From assembly GCA_022702705.1 (NCBI GenBank), contig CM040423.1:116927738-116991737 (forward strand): a stretch of 64,000 nt of DNA, read 5' to 3'. The notes beneath the pieces are model-generated. The model made no database searches and was not told the origin of the DNA. It saw only the letters and a list, made by a program, of their open reading frames with translations. Origin of the DNA: Papilionanthe hookeriana x Papilionanthe teres (taxonomy: Eukaryota; Streptophyta; Magnoliopsida; Asparagales; Orchidaceae). The position numbers and the translations under genes were made by a program. This document shows, in pieces, positions 49,501 to 61,023 of the stretch. Numbering within the stretch: position 1 is the stretch's first letter; each line of letters starts with the position of its first letter.

Positions 49501-52500
49501 TAGAAATAGTAAATAAATTATTAAAAATAAAATTCTCAACCAATTAACTTAATTTTTTTTCCACATTATTCTCCTCTGTTCACTAAGCAAGTGGGTATTT
49601 TTATTTTATTTTTTTGATTTTTCTATGCAAAAATATGAATTTTTGAAGTTCTGGTATTTAAATAAATCCAAAAAATCCTAATTTTCTACTTATCCGACTC
49701 GGCGCCGCGTCATCCTCGTCCGGATCGAAAGCCCACACTTCGCTCTGTGATTCGGCGCCACCATCTGACTCAGCACTTCAGGGGCTCGCGGTTCACGTAA
49801 CATTCCCTGGTCTGGCGCAATCTTAACCGTCCGCTCGATACACGCGCGATCCAACGGCTCCTTGTCATTGTCTACAACTGGTGTGCACCCGTGACAGTCA
49901 AGACTCAAACCCTAATATCTCTCTCGATTCTCAATGGATTTTCAAGTTTTTATACTCTATGAATTCTTCTTGAAGAGATGAACACATCCATACAATTTAT
50001 AAGCTATGAAATTAACCCAAACAAAATGAAGAATTGCTGGAAGCTAGGGAGGAAGAATGAGTTCATACCTTTGCTCAGATAAGTGAAGCTCCGATCTGAG
50101 GGTTGTATCACCTTCGATTGAGTCCAAACAAGCTCCAGATGAAGTCTCTGGCTCTGGGGAATTGTTTAAGTATGAATGTGATCAAACCCGATTTCAAAGC
50201 TTGGAGGCTGGAAGCAATGGCTGGCCTAGTGAGGGGGCATTTGCTGGGGAACTTCTCCTCTTGTTCTAGTGATGGTGTAGGGTCAATCGATTTGAAGATC
50301 GGCTCACTGTGGTGAAGTGTCCTGGTTTTCTGGTGAATTTTCAACTCAGAAATTGAGCTCTGTTAATGGGGTTTTGGGCAAAAGAACACTGGGGATCAAC
50401 TACTCTGGGTTAGGAGAAGGTCCTAGAGCAATTTTGGCAGTTTCCTTAAGGTCTGGTTCATCACCTCGTTTGGCCGAGAGGTGAGTGAGTTTAAATAGAG
50501 GTGGTTGGAGGGCCGCCCAGGGTTGTTTTATGGATTGGATCAACTGCCTTGGCCAACGGAAGAACAGCAACAGTGGCGATTTAGGTTGGGGCAGACAGCT
50601 AATTCAAATTGAATTTTTGATTCAAATTAAGCCTCTCGGCCTGATGGTTTTCGGCGGCTGTGGTGGCCAGCCGGCCAGGCATGGGTCACCCTCAGGGTCA
50701 GGGAGGTCAGGGCTTGAGTTTGGTGCCAACAATTGGCTTTGGACATGTGTAAAGGAGTTGAATTGAAATGGCATAGGGAGAAGGTTATTTTGGGTTTTTG
50801 GGCTTGGTGCACCACCCAAGGCCTGGATCTAGGCTGAAATGATTCATTTGGGTCAGCCAAGAGGAAATGGTGTAGTCTCCATCAAGGATTAGGTGGCTAA
50901 CTTGGTTTAGTGTGTATCATGGATGAGGTTAAAAAGGCTTAAGGAAGGCTTAAGAAAGGGGCCCCTCCATTTTCCATAAATGACATTGTGAGGTGTCAAA
51001 ACTCTCATTGCTTCATATGGCTTGCAAATGGCTCACATTTGGCTTACATTTGGCTTAGAAAAGGTTGGCTTGTTTCATGAAAAAGGATTTTAAGGATTTT
51101 TTGGTATTTAGGGGTAATTTGTCACATGGCTTAGTTTAGAAAAATTCAATGATCAATTTGAAACATAGGGAGTGATTTAATTAAATGGATGATGAGATGA
51201 AAGTGTCATGTAGGCTTTGGATTGATTTTGGGCTTTTTGAATTCATTTTGGATGGGCTTTTAAAGTGGTTTAAGGAAGTGGGATTTTGGATTTAAAGTAA
51301 ATTTAGGATGAAAATTTTGTAAAGGATTGTGCCAAATAAATGTTGCAATTGGTTTAGGCATGTGTCATGAGTGGTTTGGAATCAATTTGGTGTGATTTGG
51401 AGTAGAATTGGGTTGAATTTGGGCTTTTTTGGTAAAGGGGCCAAGGTGGGCCAAATTGGGCTAACTTGGGCTAAGGTTGGGCTAGGGTTGAATTTGGTGT
51501 AAAATTAATGTTGAAAAATGTTTAAGGGAGTGTTACAAAGAGTTTCACCTTTAGTTGGATTCTAATTTTGGGATTTGGGCCCATTTGGGTTAGGCTTAGG
51601 CTTTGGTCAATTTAAGGGATTTTGGTTTTGCGTTAGATTTAGGTGGAGTTTAGGTTAAAATTTTGGGCAAATCAATTTAGTGTTTTGTTTGTGGGGATGT
51701 TAGGAAGGCTTTAGAAAAGATTTGGGGCCAATTGGGGTTGACTTTGGTTAGTTTGGGCTAGGTTTTGGTCATGGGCCAAAATTGGGCCTTAGGCTTCAAA
51801 TTGAAATTGGGCCCAAATGTCAATCAAATTGGACTTGGATTTGGTCTAAATTGATATTGGGGATATTTAATTGAAGTTTAGAATTGAATTGGACCAAAAT
51901 TGAGGTCAATTGGGGTGGTTTGGTTTGACATTGGGTTCACTTGGGTTAAAAAATGGGTCATATTGGGGGTTTTAGTAAAAGTGGGGTAAATTTGCAAAAT
52001 TGGCTCATGGTGTAGTTAAATAAAATGAAATTGGGAATATTTGGGATTTTTTGGAATTTTCTGAGAATTTTTAGAATTTTTGGATTTTTGGGGTAAAAGG
52101 GTATTTTGGTAATTTGGGGGTGGGGGTTAGGGGTATTTTTGGAAATTTTGGTATTTTTGGCCAGAGATGGTCAATTTGAGTCGTGGGAAGTGTTTAAGAT
52201 TGATTTTGAGGGATCTTGGGTAATTTAGGTAATTTTGCAAATTTTGGGTCATTTCAAGGGTATTTGGTAGGTTTGGTGGGTCCGGGGCCCTGGGGGTCAA
52301 AAACTAAAATTTTGAAAAAAGAAAGATTGATCAAGTGTGAGTGAAATGAAATCATTTTGGCTGAGTCATGAAGCCATATTAAGCCAATATGAGCCATGAG
52401 AGACTCATTTGAGGCATTCACTATGTTGTTCGTAACCCTCCTAGCCTGAGGTCGAGGGTTAAGGACCATCCATATGAATTACCTACATGAGTCAGGAAGT

Positions 52501-52840
52501 CAAGTTGGGTGAAAGTGTGGTTTTAGGACTTGGAATGCGTGTGAGAGTGTAGTGTATGTGCAAGTCAACCCTCACCAGACCAGGCCATCCAAGGTATTCT
52601 TAAGGCCAAAAAGTCCTATAAGGAACTCATCCTTTAAACCTCCACATTTGATTTCAACCCTCTATGTGATTAGGGGTCTACAATAAAGCTTAGGGGTTTG
52701 TAGGGAGTCAAGAAGTGTTTAAATTTCTAAGTGGTGGGTTCCATTTCTAGTCCTCTAAGATTAGTCAAAGAAAAAGCCTAAGGCTAGATCCTAAATATTA
52801 AAAGGAGAAGCAAAAGACCTCACCAAAATTAAGGTCAACA
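46582..52840 (+). mobile_element. giant-LTR unit D (6259 bp, 5'-truncated tandem copy of C)
   Basis: Matches unit C from 37981 to its end and lacks the first 1225 bp. Its left end is the duplication join, not a TG terminus with target duplication. Its right end GGTCAACA is followed by GTCTA, the same target as C. It keeps CA where C now has TA. AATTT array 47605-47850, CpG block 49690-49890, TTTAAATAG 50490-50498. Confidence 0.88.
47605..47850 (+). repeat. (AATTT)n array in unit D
   Basis: Same array as 39015-39330 but shorter. Confidence 0.88.
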
Positions 52841-53812
52841 GTCTAAAATTTCCCAATTTTCGCAAACATAATGAGTTTCCTCAGATAAACTTTCTTCATT
52901 TAATTTTTCAATTTCTTCATTTAATGACTCATTATATAACATAGATTCTTTATCTTTATCATCATAAATAATTTTACATTTTTCTTGATAATGCTTTTCA
53001 ATTATATAATAAAAAATATCCATCTGATAGCATTTTTCTTTATCAAGATACCTCATTGATTTCATAACATTGAATGTTATCTCTTGATTGTTAACTCTCA
53101 TCGTTACTTCTCCTTTTTGCACATCAATCATAGCTCGTAGCTAGAAAAGGTCTCCCTAAAATGATAGGTATTTCTTTATCTTCTTCCATATCTAGAACAA
53201 TGAAATCCACAGGGAAGATAAATTTATCTACCTTAACAAGAACATTCTCTATAACTTATTTAGGATAAGTGATCGATCGATAAGCTAACTGCAGAGTTAC
53301 AGTAGTAGGAGAAATCTCTCTTAAATCTAACCTTCGAAAGATTGAAAATGGCACTAGATTAATACTAGCTACTAAAACATATCAGGCTTTTCCACAAAAT
53401 TTTTCTCCAAAAGCACATGGTATAGTGAAACTTCCAGGATCTTTAAGTTTCTGAGGTAATTTCTTCTGAATTATTGCACTGCATTCTTCACTTATTGCAA
53501 CAGTTTCATAAGCTTCAAATTTTCTCTTCTTGCTTAAATTATCTTTCATAAATTTTGCATAGCTTGGCATTTGCTTTAAAGCTTCAGCAAAAGGAATGTT
53601 GCTGGTAAGTTTCTTAAAAATTTCAAAGAACTTAGAAAATTAATGGTCAAGCTTCTGCTGTTTTAGTCTTTAAGGAAAAGGTGGTGGTGGTCTTTTAACT
53701 TCCACTTCAATAGCTACTACAGTCTGATTATTACTTGAAGAAAGGGTATCTTTAGGTTTTTCAATCTCTTCAAGTTCTTTTTATTTTTCAATCTCATTCC
53801 ATGTTTTCTCTT
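52841..53812 (-). pseudogene. protease of element 2, right duplicate
   Basis: Near-identical to 44326-45390, with the same VLVAS in place of DLGAS and the same stop before it. The 98-codon piece 53131-52835 differs from its twin only in the last residue. Confidence 0.82.
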
Positions 53813-55190
53813 TTAATCCCTTTTCACTTCTGAGTTGTACAGCTTTTGTTTGTTCAAGTTCTTTTCCAGATTCTTTAGGATTAATTTCGACATTGCTAGG
53901 AAGTGTTCTTGAAGTCTGTAATTAATGAAATTAGGAATTTGACCCATCTGATTCTCAATATTACGAATAACAGTGTTTTTACTTTGTAGCTGATTGCTTA
54001 GTTGCAAGATCAGTTCTTCTACAAACAACGTTTTCTGCTGATTGTTATAACCAGGAGGGTAAGTTGGTCTATAGTTTGAATTTCCTTGATTGTTCCAATT
54101 TAGATTAACTTGATTATTATTCCATTGTTGATGTCCATTACTCCAATTAAAATTAGGATGATTTTTCCAACCAGGATTATAATAATTAGAATAAGGGTTA
54201 TTAGTTTTACTAGAAATAGCTTGCAAAATTTCCATTGTTTGAGAATCATCAGAATTTGCAGAATTATCATTACTTACATGCGATATGTTAAAAGAAAAAT
54301 TATCTAATTTCTTAGATCTCACAGCCACTTGTGAAGCTAAAATAGAAAAGGCTTCATTATCTTGAATACTTGCCATTCTTTTAGGATTAACCCTTTCAGA
54401 ATGCCATTGAAAATTATTATTAGCCATTTCTTCAATTAAGGTGTAAGCTTCTTCAAATGTCTTAGCCATTAAAGAACCACCATCAGTAGCATCAATAATA
54501 GATCTAAGTGATCCAATAAGTCAATTATAAAAGGTTTGAATGATTAACCAATCTGGTAAAGCATGATCAGAACATTTTCTTAATAGTTCTTTAAATATTT
54601 GCCAAGCTTCATAAATTTTTTCTCCATAAAATTGCGTAGATAAAGTAATATCATTTCTCAATTTAGCAGTTTTAGAAGGAGGAAAAAATTTAGCAAGAAA
54701 TTTTTGTGTCATATCTACCCATGTTTTAATAGAACAAGTTGCTAATAAATTAAGCCACATCTTTGCTTTATCTTTTAAGGAAAAAGGAAAAAGTCTTATC
54801 CTAATTACATCATTAGAAATATTATTATTTTTAAAGGTAGCACAAGGTCCTAAAAAACTAGCAAGGTGTAAATTTGAATCCTCATTAGGTGTTCCTCCAA
54901 ATTGATTATTTTGAACCATTTGAATAATATAAGGTTTAAGCTCAAAAGAATGAGCATCTACAACTGACATTTGAATACTAACATGAAGTTCATTAGCTGT
55001 AGGGTTTGCATATTCCCTTATGGGTTTATAACTATTTTGTTCATCAATTTTGATTGGATTTTGATTATTGTTATGTAAGTTAGCCATTTCTTGATGTTTT
55101 GAATTTTTTTTCCTTTTTTAATTTTTTTAATTGTTCTTTCTAATTCAGAATCAAAAGGTAGTAATCCTTGAGATCCATAACTACGCATAA
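53813..55190 (-). pseudogene. gag of element 2, right duplicate with original leader
   Basis: The leader MRSYGSQGLLPFDSELE starts near 55190 but is out of frame with the main gag owing to one missing base near 55100. The 188-aa and 218-aa pieces (55087-54521 and 54469-53813) follow, with WLNLLA, KFFPPSKTAKLRND, WLIIQTFYN and an Asn/Gln-rich tail. A stop follows FYN. This copy directly adjoins the primer-binding site and is therefore the original location. Confidence 0.85.
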
Positions 55191-55270
55191 AATTTAAAAT
55201 ATTTTTGTTTGTTTTTTTTTATGTTTTTTTTATGTTTCTTATCATTCTTTTTATTTTTTATTCTATTCTA

Positions 55271-55288
55271 TCCCCGGCGACGGCGCCC
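55271..55288 (-). other. primer-binding site of element 2 (tRNA-Asp)
   Basis: Plus-strand TCCCCGGCGACGGCGCCC matches 16 of 18 bases of the tRNA-Asp end and is separated by AAAACT from the LTR border at 55295, as in element 1. Confidence 0.85.
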
Positions 55289-55362
55289 AAAACTTGATGC
55301 GATGCGACTTTATATATGCTTTTAAATACAAAAATTTGATACCACTTTTTAGAATATTTAAT

Positions 55363-55380
55363 TCTGGGCAAATGGCTTCA
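55363..55380 (-). other. relic primer-binding site inside the element 2 LTR
   Basis: TCTGGGCAAATGGCTTCA followed by AAAACTTGA, about 90 bp from the functional site. Same position as in the other two LTRs. Confidence 0.6.
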
Positions 55381-56613
55381 AAAACTTGATGTGCGATGTT
55401 TACTTTTACTTATGAATTTATAATTAGATTTTATAATAATTATTGTAAAAGTCACTATTTTTAACGCAAGTATACGTATCGTTCAAGTAATACGAGCTCT
55501 AGTGGAGTCCTTATTATCAATCCCACATGGATAGTGTTTTTATAAAAAGTAAGAAATGTAAGAAATATTTTGGAATTTTTCAAATTAAAAGTAATTTATA
55601 TATATATATAATTTTTTTATTATTTTCAAATGTAATTTACTAATAATTTTTACTATAAGTAGTAAGCAGTAATAAAGTAAAGTAAGTAGTAATTAAAATT
55701 CAATGGAAGTATAAAAACGACTTTCTCCTTTTTAACTAATCCAAGATTTTTAGAATAATTATCTTTTATAGGGAATTTAGATTATGGTATTGTGCAAAAT
55801 AGAAGCATTCATAATCTTTACCCTTTGGTTCACGTGCAAAGAACATTGACTAATCTATAGATTTGTTCAGGATGTTTTTCTAATAGAATGGGTTAATCTA
55901 GGCTCACACTACTAGATGTCCAAGGATGGCTATGGTCGGCCCTACTAGTGACCCGTTCCCTTTCTATAAACCATATTATTAGAATTTAGTCTATCACTCT
56001 AAAAACTAATTAATTTTACGCCCAATAAATAATATCTTCCTATTTAATTGCACTTCAACTTAAATAACACGCGTATAGCTTGCGATTACCTAAGGATTCA
56101 TGTGATATCTACTACTTAAGAATTTATCTCCGGATATGTCTCAAAATTCTTCAACAGGTTTTAACAATTTAAATGGCTAATTTAAAAAGTAAACTAAGAT
56201 CAGGTATTAAATCATCATAATGTTTTAAATATTTTAAATTTAATTCTCCTACAAAATTTAATTAATTAATTATCTTTTCATTGTTGAAAGGAGAAAGATA
56301 ACTAACTACTCAGAAAACATTGAAATCACACAACAAAACATACTTATAAAACATTGAACCAAGGTACAAATACTTATTTGAAGTGTTCCTTGAAGTGATC
56401 CGCTGACTTCTACTGACTTCAAAGCAATGATGATAGACTCCAACAGCAACAACACATAATGAATACTCAAAATAACCTCACTAGATTCAAATTAAAGTGG
56501 CTCCCTAAGTGTGGAAGAGACTAAAAAAACTAAGTAAAACTAGAGTGGGAGAGAAGGTACTAAAAGGGGTGAAAGAAACTATAGGGTGTAATTTTCTCTG
56601 TAGAATGGGCTCC

Positions 56614-56621
56614 TATTTATA
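56614..56621 (-). promoter_or_regulatory. TATA box of element 2 5' LTR
   Basis: Minus-strand TATAAATA in 'ctctataaataggagccc'. Confidence 0.75.
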
Positions 56622-57179
56622 GAGCTCTGAATTTGACCAGGGGTTTCTTAAGGCACCTCTTCAAAATTCGTCCAAATTCAATATCTCTTCTAGAAGGTAA
56701 CTGTCGTGCCTAGGCGTCGGGATCTGGTGCCTAGGCGTTGGACTCCGTAATCAGGTCTTCGCACCTCTTCACTTTGGATCACGCCTCTTCACAATTAAAA
56801 CAGTTTCCTTGTGTCCAAATGCATTTTATCACATGTCCTATATATTTGGAGTAACTTCCAGTCTTCTAGAAGCTCCAATAACCACTTAACTCCGTCACAA
56901 TAACCCCCCAAAATCATTAAAAAATCTTAACAGCGTCTGTATCGAGCTGGCTCTTAGGCGCCGGATTCTGGCGCCTAGGCTCCAGGCCAATAATTCCAAT
57001 ATTTTGCTCCATAAGCTCCATTTTTGCTCCTTTTTGCTCTTTTTTCCATCTTTTTCTTTCTTGGACTCTTTTTTAATCATCTACATCCAAAAACATGAAA
57101 ATACCTTTCATTAAAGCAGAATATCCTTAAGAATTGAATCATAAATAAGGCATAAAAATAGGTATTTTTAGGTAGATCA

Positions 57180-57539
57180 GCAGACAAGAATATTTTCAAG
57201 CATATATAACTCATTAATCCTTCCAGAATTGAATGTTATTCACCTACCTCGCACATAGACGCTTCCGTGGTTGATTCCATGTAAATTGGCATAGAATTCC
57301 TTAACCACTGGAACGACTACTGCGGCAGTAGTATATCAAAAAAGTTTCCATCTTCGTCGTGCAATCATTTCTTCAAATGGTGATGAAGAATTGCTTAATC
57401 CTCGATTGACAAATCATCTTTCCTTGATTAGCCTTCTCTTAGACATCACCTTGTTGAAAAGTCGTTGTGCCTTAGCACTGACAAGCTTTCTTCGATTGTA
57501 AACTTGAAATCTAGGGTAATCAACCAAATTGGAGGCCAT
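57180..57539 (-). pseudogene. env-like ORF 1 of element 3, N-terminal part
   Basis: ATG at 57539-57537 (MASNLVDYPRF). It contains RRKLVSAKAQRLF, a stop after SKRRLIKER, VVKEFYANL and RINELYML, with two further in-frame stops. It ends at LVC on the LTR border. The next residues, HYSNF, are at 2778 and onward on the plus strand, in frame. Confidence 0.75.
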
Positions 57540-58008
57540 TAGAGAGGAATTGAAAGTGGTTACCATTTGTTTTTGGGAGTTGGAGTGTTTAGGAACCGTC
57601 CATGGGAGTTTATAAGGGATGAATTCGCTAAAAACCGCCAAAATCTGTCATTTCAAACTCAAAAAACTGCCCACTCATTGATCCCCCTGCCGGCAGCCTC
57701 GAAGGCGCCGTCGGCGAGCCTTGTGCAATTAATTCCAGGACACTCAAGAAAAACCCACAGTCGGCGACGTCGAGCGTGCAGTCGGCTCCCTAGGCAAAAA
57801 TTTGCACTTTTACGCCGCAGTCAATTACGTTCCAAATTTTCTCTATGGATCCAAATTCTAGATAATCAAAGCTCAAATACAACTAGTAGAATTCAATATT
57901 ACTTCAAACTAACAATAAACTCAAACAAACACACAACAAATAATGATAACTATGGGTTGCCTCCCATAAAGCGTTGGTTTAACGTTGTCAGCCCGACCTA
58001 ATTAGGTG
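57540..58008 (-). other. pol to env-like spacer of element 3
   Basis: Non-coding. It includes a GC-rich part (about 57680-57790) with CGCCGTCGGCG words and the conserved boundary block at 57953-57998 (minus strand GACAACGTTAAACC ... GGAGGCAACCCA). The 144-codon plus-strand frame at 57567-58001 crosses both and is not a gene. Confidence 0.55.
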
Positions 58009-59390
58009 TTATTCAGGTTGACTGAGCATTAAAACCTCTTTAAAATTTGGTCTTTTACCCTCAAAATATGGTTTTAATCTATGTCCATTTACTTTAAATC
58101 TATTCCCAGTCTTCTGATCTTCAATTTCAACAGCTCCATAAGTGTAAAGCTGAGTCACAATAAAGGGTCCTAACCAACGAGACTTCAATTTCCCAGGAAA
58201 TAATTTCAACCTTATATTGTAAAGTAAAACTTCTTACCCTGGTTCAAAGTTCTTCTGGTTAATCTTCCGATCATGCATTAACTTCAGTTTTTCCTTATAA
58301 ATTCTGTCGTTATCATAAGATTCATTTCTTAATTCTTCTAATTTATTCAATTGCAACAATCTCTTCTCACCAGTATTTTTCAAATTATAGTTGAATTCTT
58401 TAATTGACCAATATGCTTTATGCTCTAATTCTACTGATAAGTGACAAGTTTTTCCATATATAAGTCTGTAAGGAGTCATACCAATAGGAGTTTTATAAGC
58501 AGTCCTGTATGCCCATAATGCAGTATCCAGTCTTGTAGACCAATCTACTCTATTAGGATTTAGAATCTTTTCTAAAATTTGTTTAATCTCACGATTAGAA
58601 ACTTCCGCTAAATCACTAGTTTGAGGATGATGAGCAGTAGAGAATCTATGAACAATATTAAATTTTTCTGTCAATCTTTGAATGTATTTATTCCTAAAAT
58701 GGTATCCTCCGTCAGTGATAATCACTCTCGGCATTCCGTATAGTGTGAAAATGCTTTTCATTAAGAATCTTGAAACATATTTAGCATCACAATGAGGTAA
58801 AACTTGTTCTTCAATCCACTTTGATCCATAATCAACTGCAATTAAAATAAATAAGTTCCCAAATGAAGGAATAAATGGTCCCATGAAATCTAATCTCCAA
58901 ACATCATAAATTTCCACTTCTAACATGAAATTCAGAGGCATTTCATTTCTTCTAGATATATTACCTACTCACTGGAATCTAACACAAGTTTTGATTTATT
59001 TGTAAACATCTCTAAAAATAGTAGGCCAATAAAATCCAGTTGCAAAATTTTATGCGCAGTTTTATCAATGCCAAAATATCCTCCAAATTAAGAATCGGGG
59101 CATTTTTTAATAATCTGTTCAGTTTCTTCATAAGGCACACATCTCCTAATAATAAGATCGTTACATTGCTTATATAAATTTGGTTCATCCCAAAAATATG
59201 ATTTTGCATCATGAATGAATTTTTTCTATTGTTGTAGAGAGTTAGCATTGGTGGCAAAATATCGCTTACTATATAGTTAACAATATCAGCATACCATGTT
59301 ATTTTCTACTCATTTATATTATAAAGTTGTTCATCAGGGAAACTGTCTGCAATTTCATGTCGGTATCAGATGATTCATGATATTCCGGTC
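58009..59390 (-). pseudogene. integrase of element 3
   Basis: Pieces 59257-59012, 58941-58234 and 58209-58009. The 235-codon piece has RLDFMGPF (first Asp), TDGGYHF (second Asp), HHPQTSDLAEVSNREIK (Glu) and PYRLIYGKTCHLSVELEHKAYWSIKEF. The last piece has the SRWLGPFIV and FKVNGHRLKPY tail and ends SQPE. The zinc-finger part is frameshifted, and a TAA separates the last two pieces. Confidence 0.85.
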
Positions 59391-59409
59391 TCGACAAATG
59401 ATCAGCAAT

Positions 59410-59736
59410 TTAATTTTTAGTTCCTTTTCTATCAGTCACCACAAAATCAAATTCTTGCATTATAAGTACCCATCTAATTAATCTAGGTTTAATATCCTTC
59501 TTTTGCATCAGATATTTAATAGCAGAGTGATCATTATGCACAATACATTTAGTTCCAATTAAATATGATATAAATTTATCAAAAGCATACACAATAGCCA
59601 ATAACTCTTTTTTAGTAATTGTATAGTTAATTTGAACATCATTAAGATTTCTACTAGCATAGTATATAACTTTAAAAATTCTATCATATCTTTGAGCAAG
59701 AACAACTCCAATAGCATAATCACTAGCATCGCACAT
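59410..59736 (-). pseudogene. RNase H of element 3
   Basis: CDASDYAIGVVLAQR, YTITKKELLAIVYAFDKF and HNDHSAIKYLMQKKD; stops on both sides separate it from RT and integrase. Confidence 0.82.
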
Positions 59737-60980
59737 TAATTCAAATGGTTTCTCCTAATCAGGTGAAACTATTACAGGTGCTATGATTAGTTTTTCCTTT
59801 AATAACATAAAGACATTTAAGCAGTCTTTGGTAAATTCAAATTTCTTATCTTTTTCTAAAAGTTGTCATAGAGGTTTGGTAATTTTTGAAAATCTTTAAT
59901 ATAGCGCCTGTAGAAACCAACATGTCCAAGAAAACTTCTTAGCCCTCTCACTGTAGTAGGAGGTAGTAATTTAGTTATTACTTGAATTTTTGCAGGGTCT
60001 ACTTCCATGCCATTTTCTGAAATTTTATGCCCTCATACAATTCCTCCTGTAACCATAAGTTGACATTTCTCCCAATTTAAAACTAAGATAGTTCTTTTGC
60101 ATAGCTCCAAAACTTTTTCATGATGATTTAAGCATGTGTCAAATGATGTTTCAAATACAGAGAAATCATCCATAAATTCTTCTATTTAATTATCAATTAA
60201 CTTACTAAAGATAGACATCATACACTTTGGAATGTTGCAGGTGCATTACATAGTCTGAAAGGCATTTTTTCGAAAAGCAAAAGTTCCATAAGTACTTGTT
60301 AATGTTATTTTCTCTTGATCCTCAGGAGCAACAGGTAATTGATGGTAACCAGTATATCCATCCAGAAAGCAGTAATACTTGTGTCTAACAAGTCTATCCA
60401 ACATTTGGTCTAGAAAAAGAAAAGGAAAGTGATCATTTCGAGTGGCGACATTTAATTTTTGATAGTCAATGCAAATACACCATCCAGAAACTTGTCGGAT
60501 AGGTATTAATTCATTATTTTCATTTACTTCAATAGTTATTCCTCCTTTCTTGGGAACACATTGAATTGGACTTACCCAAGTACTATCCGAAATAGGATAT
60601 ATAATTCCAACATCTAACCATTTTAAAATTTCTTTTTTAACTACATCTTTCATAATAGGGTTCAGTCTCCTTTGTGGGTCAATTCTTTGTTTATGTTCTT
60701 CATTTAATAAAATTATGTGCATACAAATCGAAGGACTAATTCCTTTAATATCAACTAGAGTCCAACCAAAAGCTTTTTTGTATTTTTTTTAATGTATCCT
60801 TTAATTTTTGTTCTTGAATTTCTTTTAAGTCTGAGGATACAATTACTGGTAATGTTGAAAACTCTCCTAAAAATACATACTTCAAATGATTTGGTGGATT
60901 CTTTATTTCAAGTTTAGGGGTTTTACAATAGATGGAATTAATGATTCATTTTTTGGTCCTGTTGAATTGACCGTTTCAAA
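59737..60980 (-). pseudogene. reverse transcriptase and linker of element 3
   Basis: The 158-codon piece 60722-60246 has PQRRLNPIMKDVVKKEI, WVSPIQCVPKKGG, CICIDYQKLN, FLDQMLDRLV and YGTFAF. A frameshift follows, and the FMDDFS catalytic motif is readable near 60165-60185 in another frame. The RFYR-type end of RT is also out of frame. Degenerate. Confidence 0.82.
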
Positions 60981-61023
60981 TTTCTCCTAAATATAATCAG
61001 CTTCTTCACTTTCTTATTCATCA

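Larger units (their letters stand above)
46582..55097. repeat. tandem duplication, right unit (8516 bp)
   Basis: Second copy of 37981-46581. The retroelement flanks are equal in length (44326-46572 and 52841-55087, both 2247 bp); the size difference lies within the giant-LTR part, mainly its AATTT array. At 55097 the sequence continues into the true gag leader of element 2. Confidence 0.88.
24140..57179 (-). mobile_element. Athila-type retrotransposon, element 2 (interrupted by units B, C, D; 3' end at 1-2773)
   Basis: The 5' LTR is 55295-57179 with a primer-binding site at 55271-55288. gag-protease is present twice because of a tandem duplication. RT to integrase is split by unit B, and small-ORF and env-like regions follow up to 24140, where element 1 is inserted. 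Its 3' non-coding region and 3' LTR are at 1-2773 on the opposite strand after an inversion. It sits inside the env-like ORF 1 of element 3, with target duplication TCTGC at 57180-57184 (minus) and TCTGT at 2774-2778 (plus). Confidence 0.8.
55295..57179 (-). repeat. 5' LTR of Athila element 2
   Basis: 1885 bp with TG/CA ends. On the minus strand it begins TGATCTACC and ends GCATCGCATCA, matching 879-2773. It adjoins the primer-binding site on the left and element 3's env-like ORF on the right. It is uninterrupted and gives the empty-site sequence for unit A (AGTGACCCGTTCCC near 55945-55960). Palindrome GGCGCCTAGGCTCC at 56970-56983. Confidence 0.9.

Noticed and set aside
46582..52840. Unit D as a fifth independent insertion
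   Set aside because: It lacks the TG end and a left target duplication and shares the GTCTA target and gag-protease flank of C; it is the second copy of a tandem duplication.
14769..57179. Tandem array of Athila elements sharing LTRs by unequal recombination
   Set aside because: LTRs abut the middle of env-like ORFs, not a 3' region with a polypurine tract, and the TCTGC/TCTGT duplication with a restored frame shows nesting by insertion.
57567..58001. 144-codon plus-strand frame
   Set aside because: It is antisense to the env-like start and the pol-env spacer of element 3 and has no recognisable domain.
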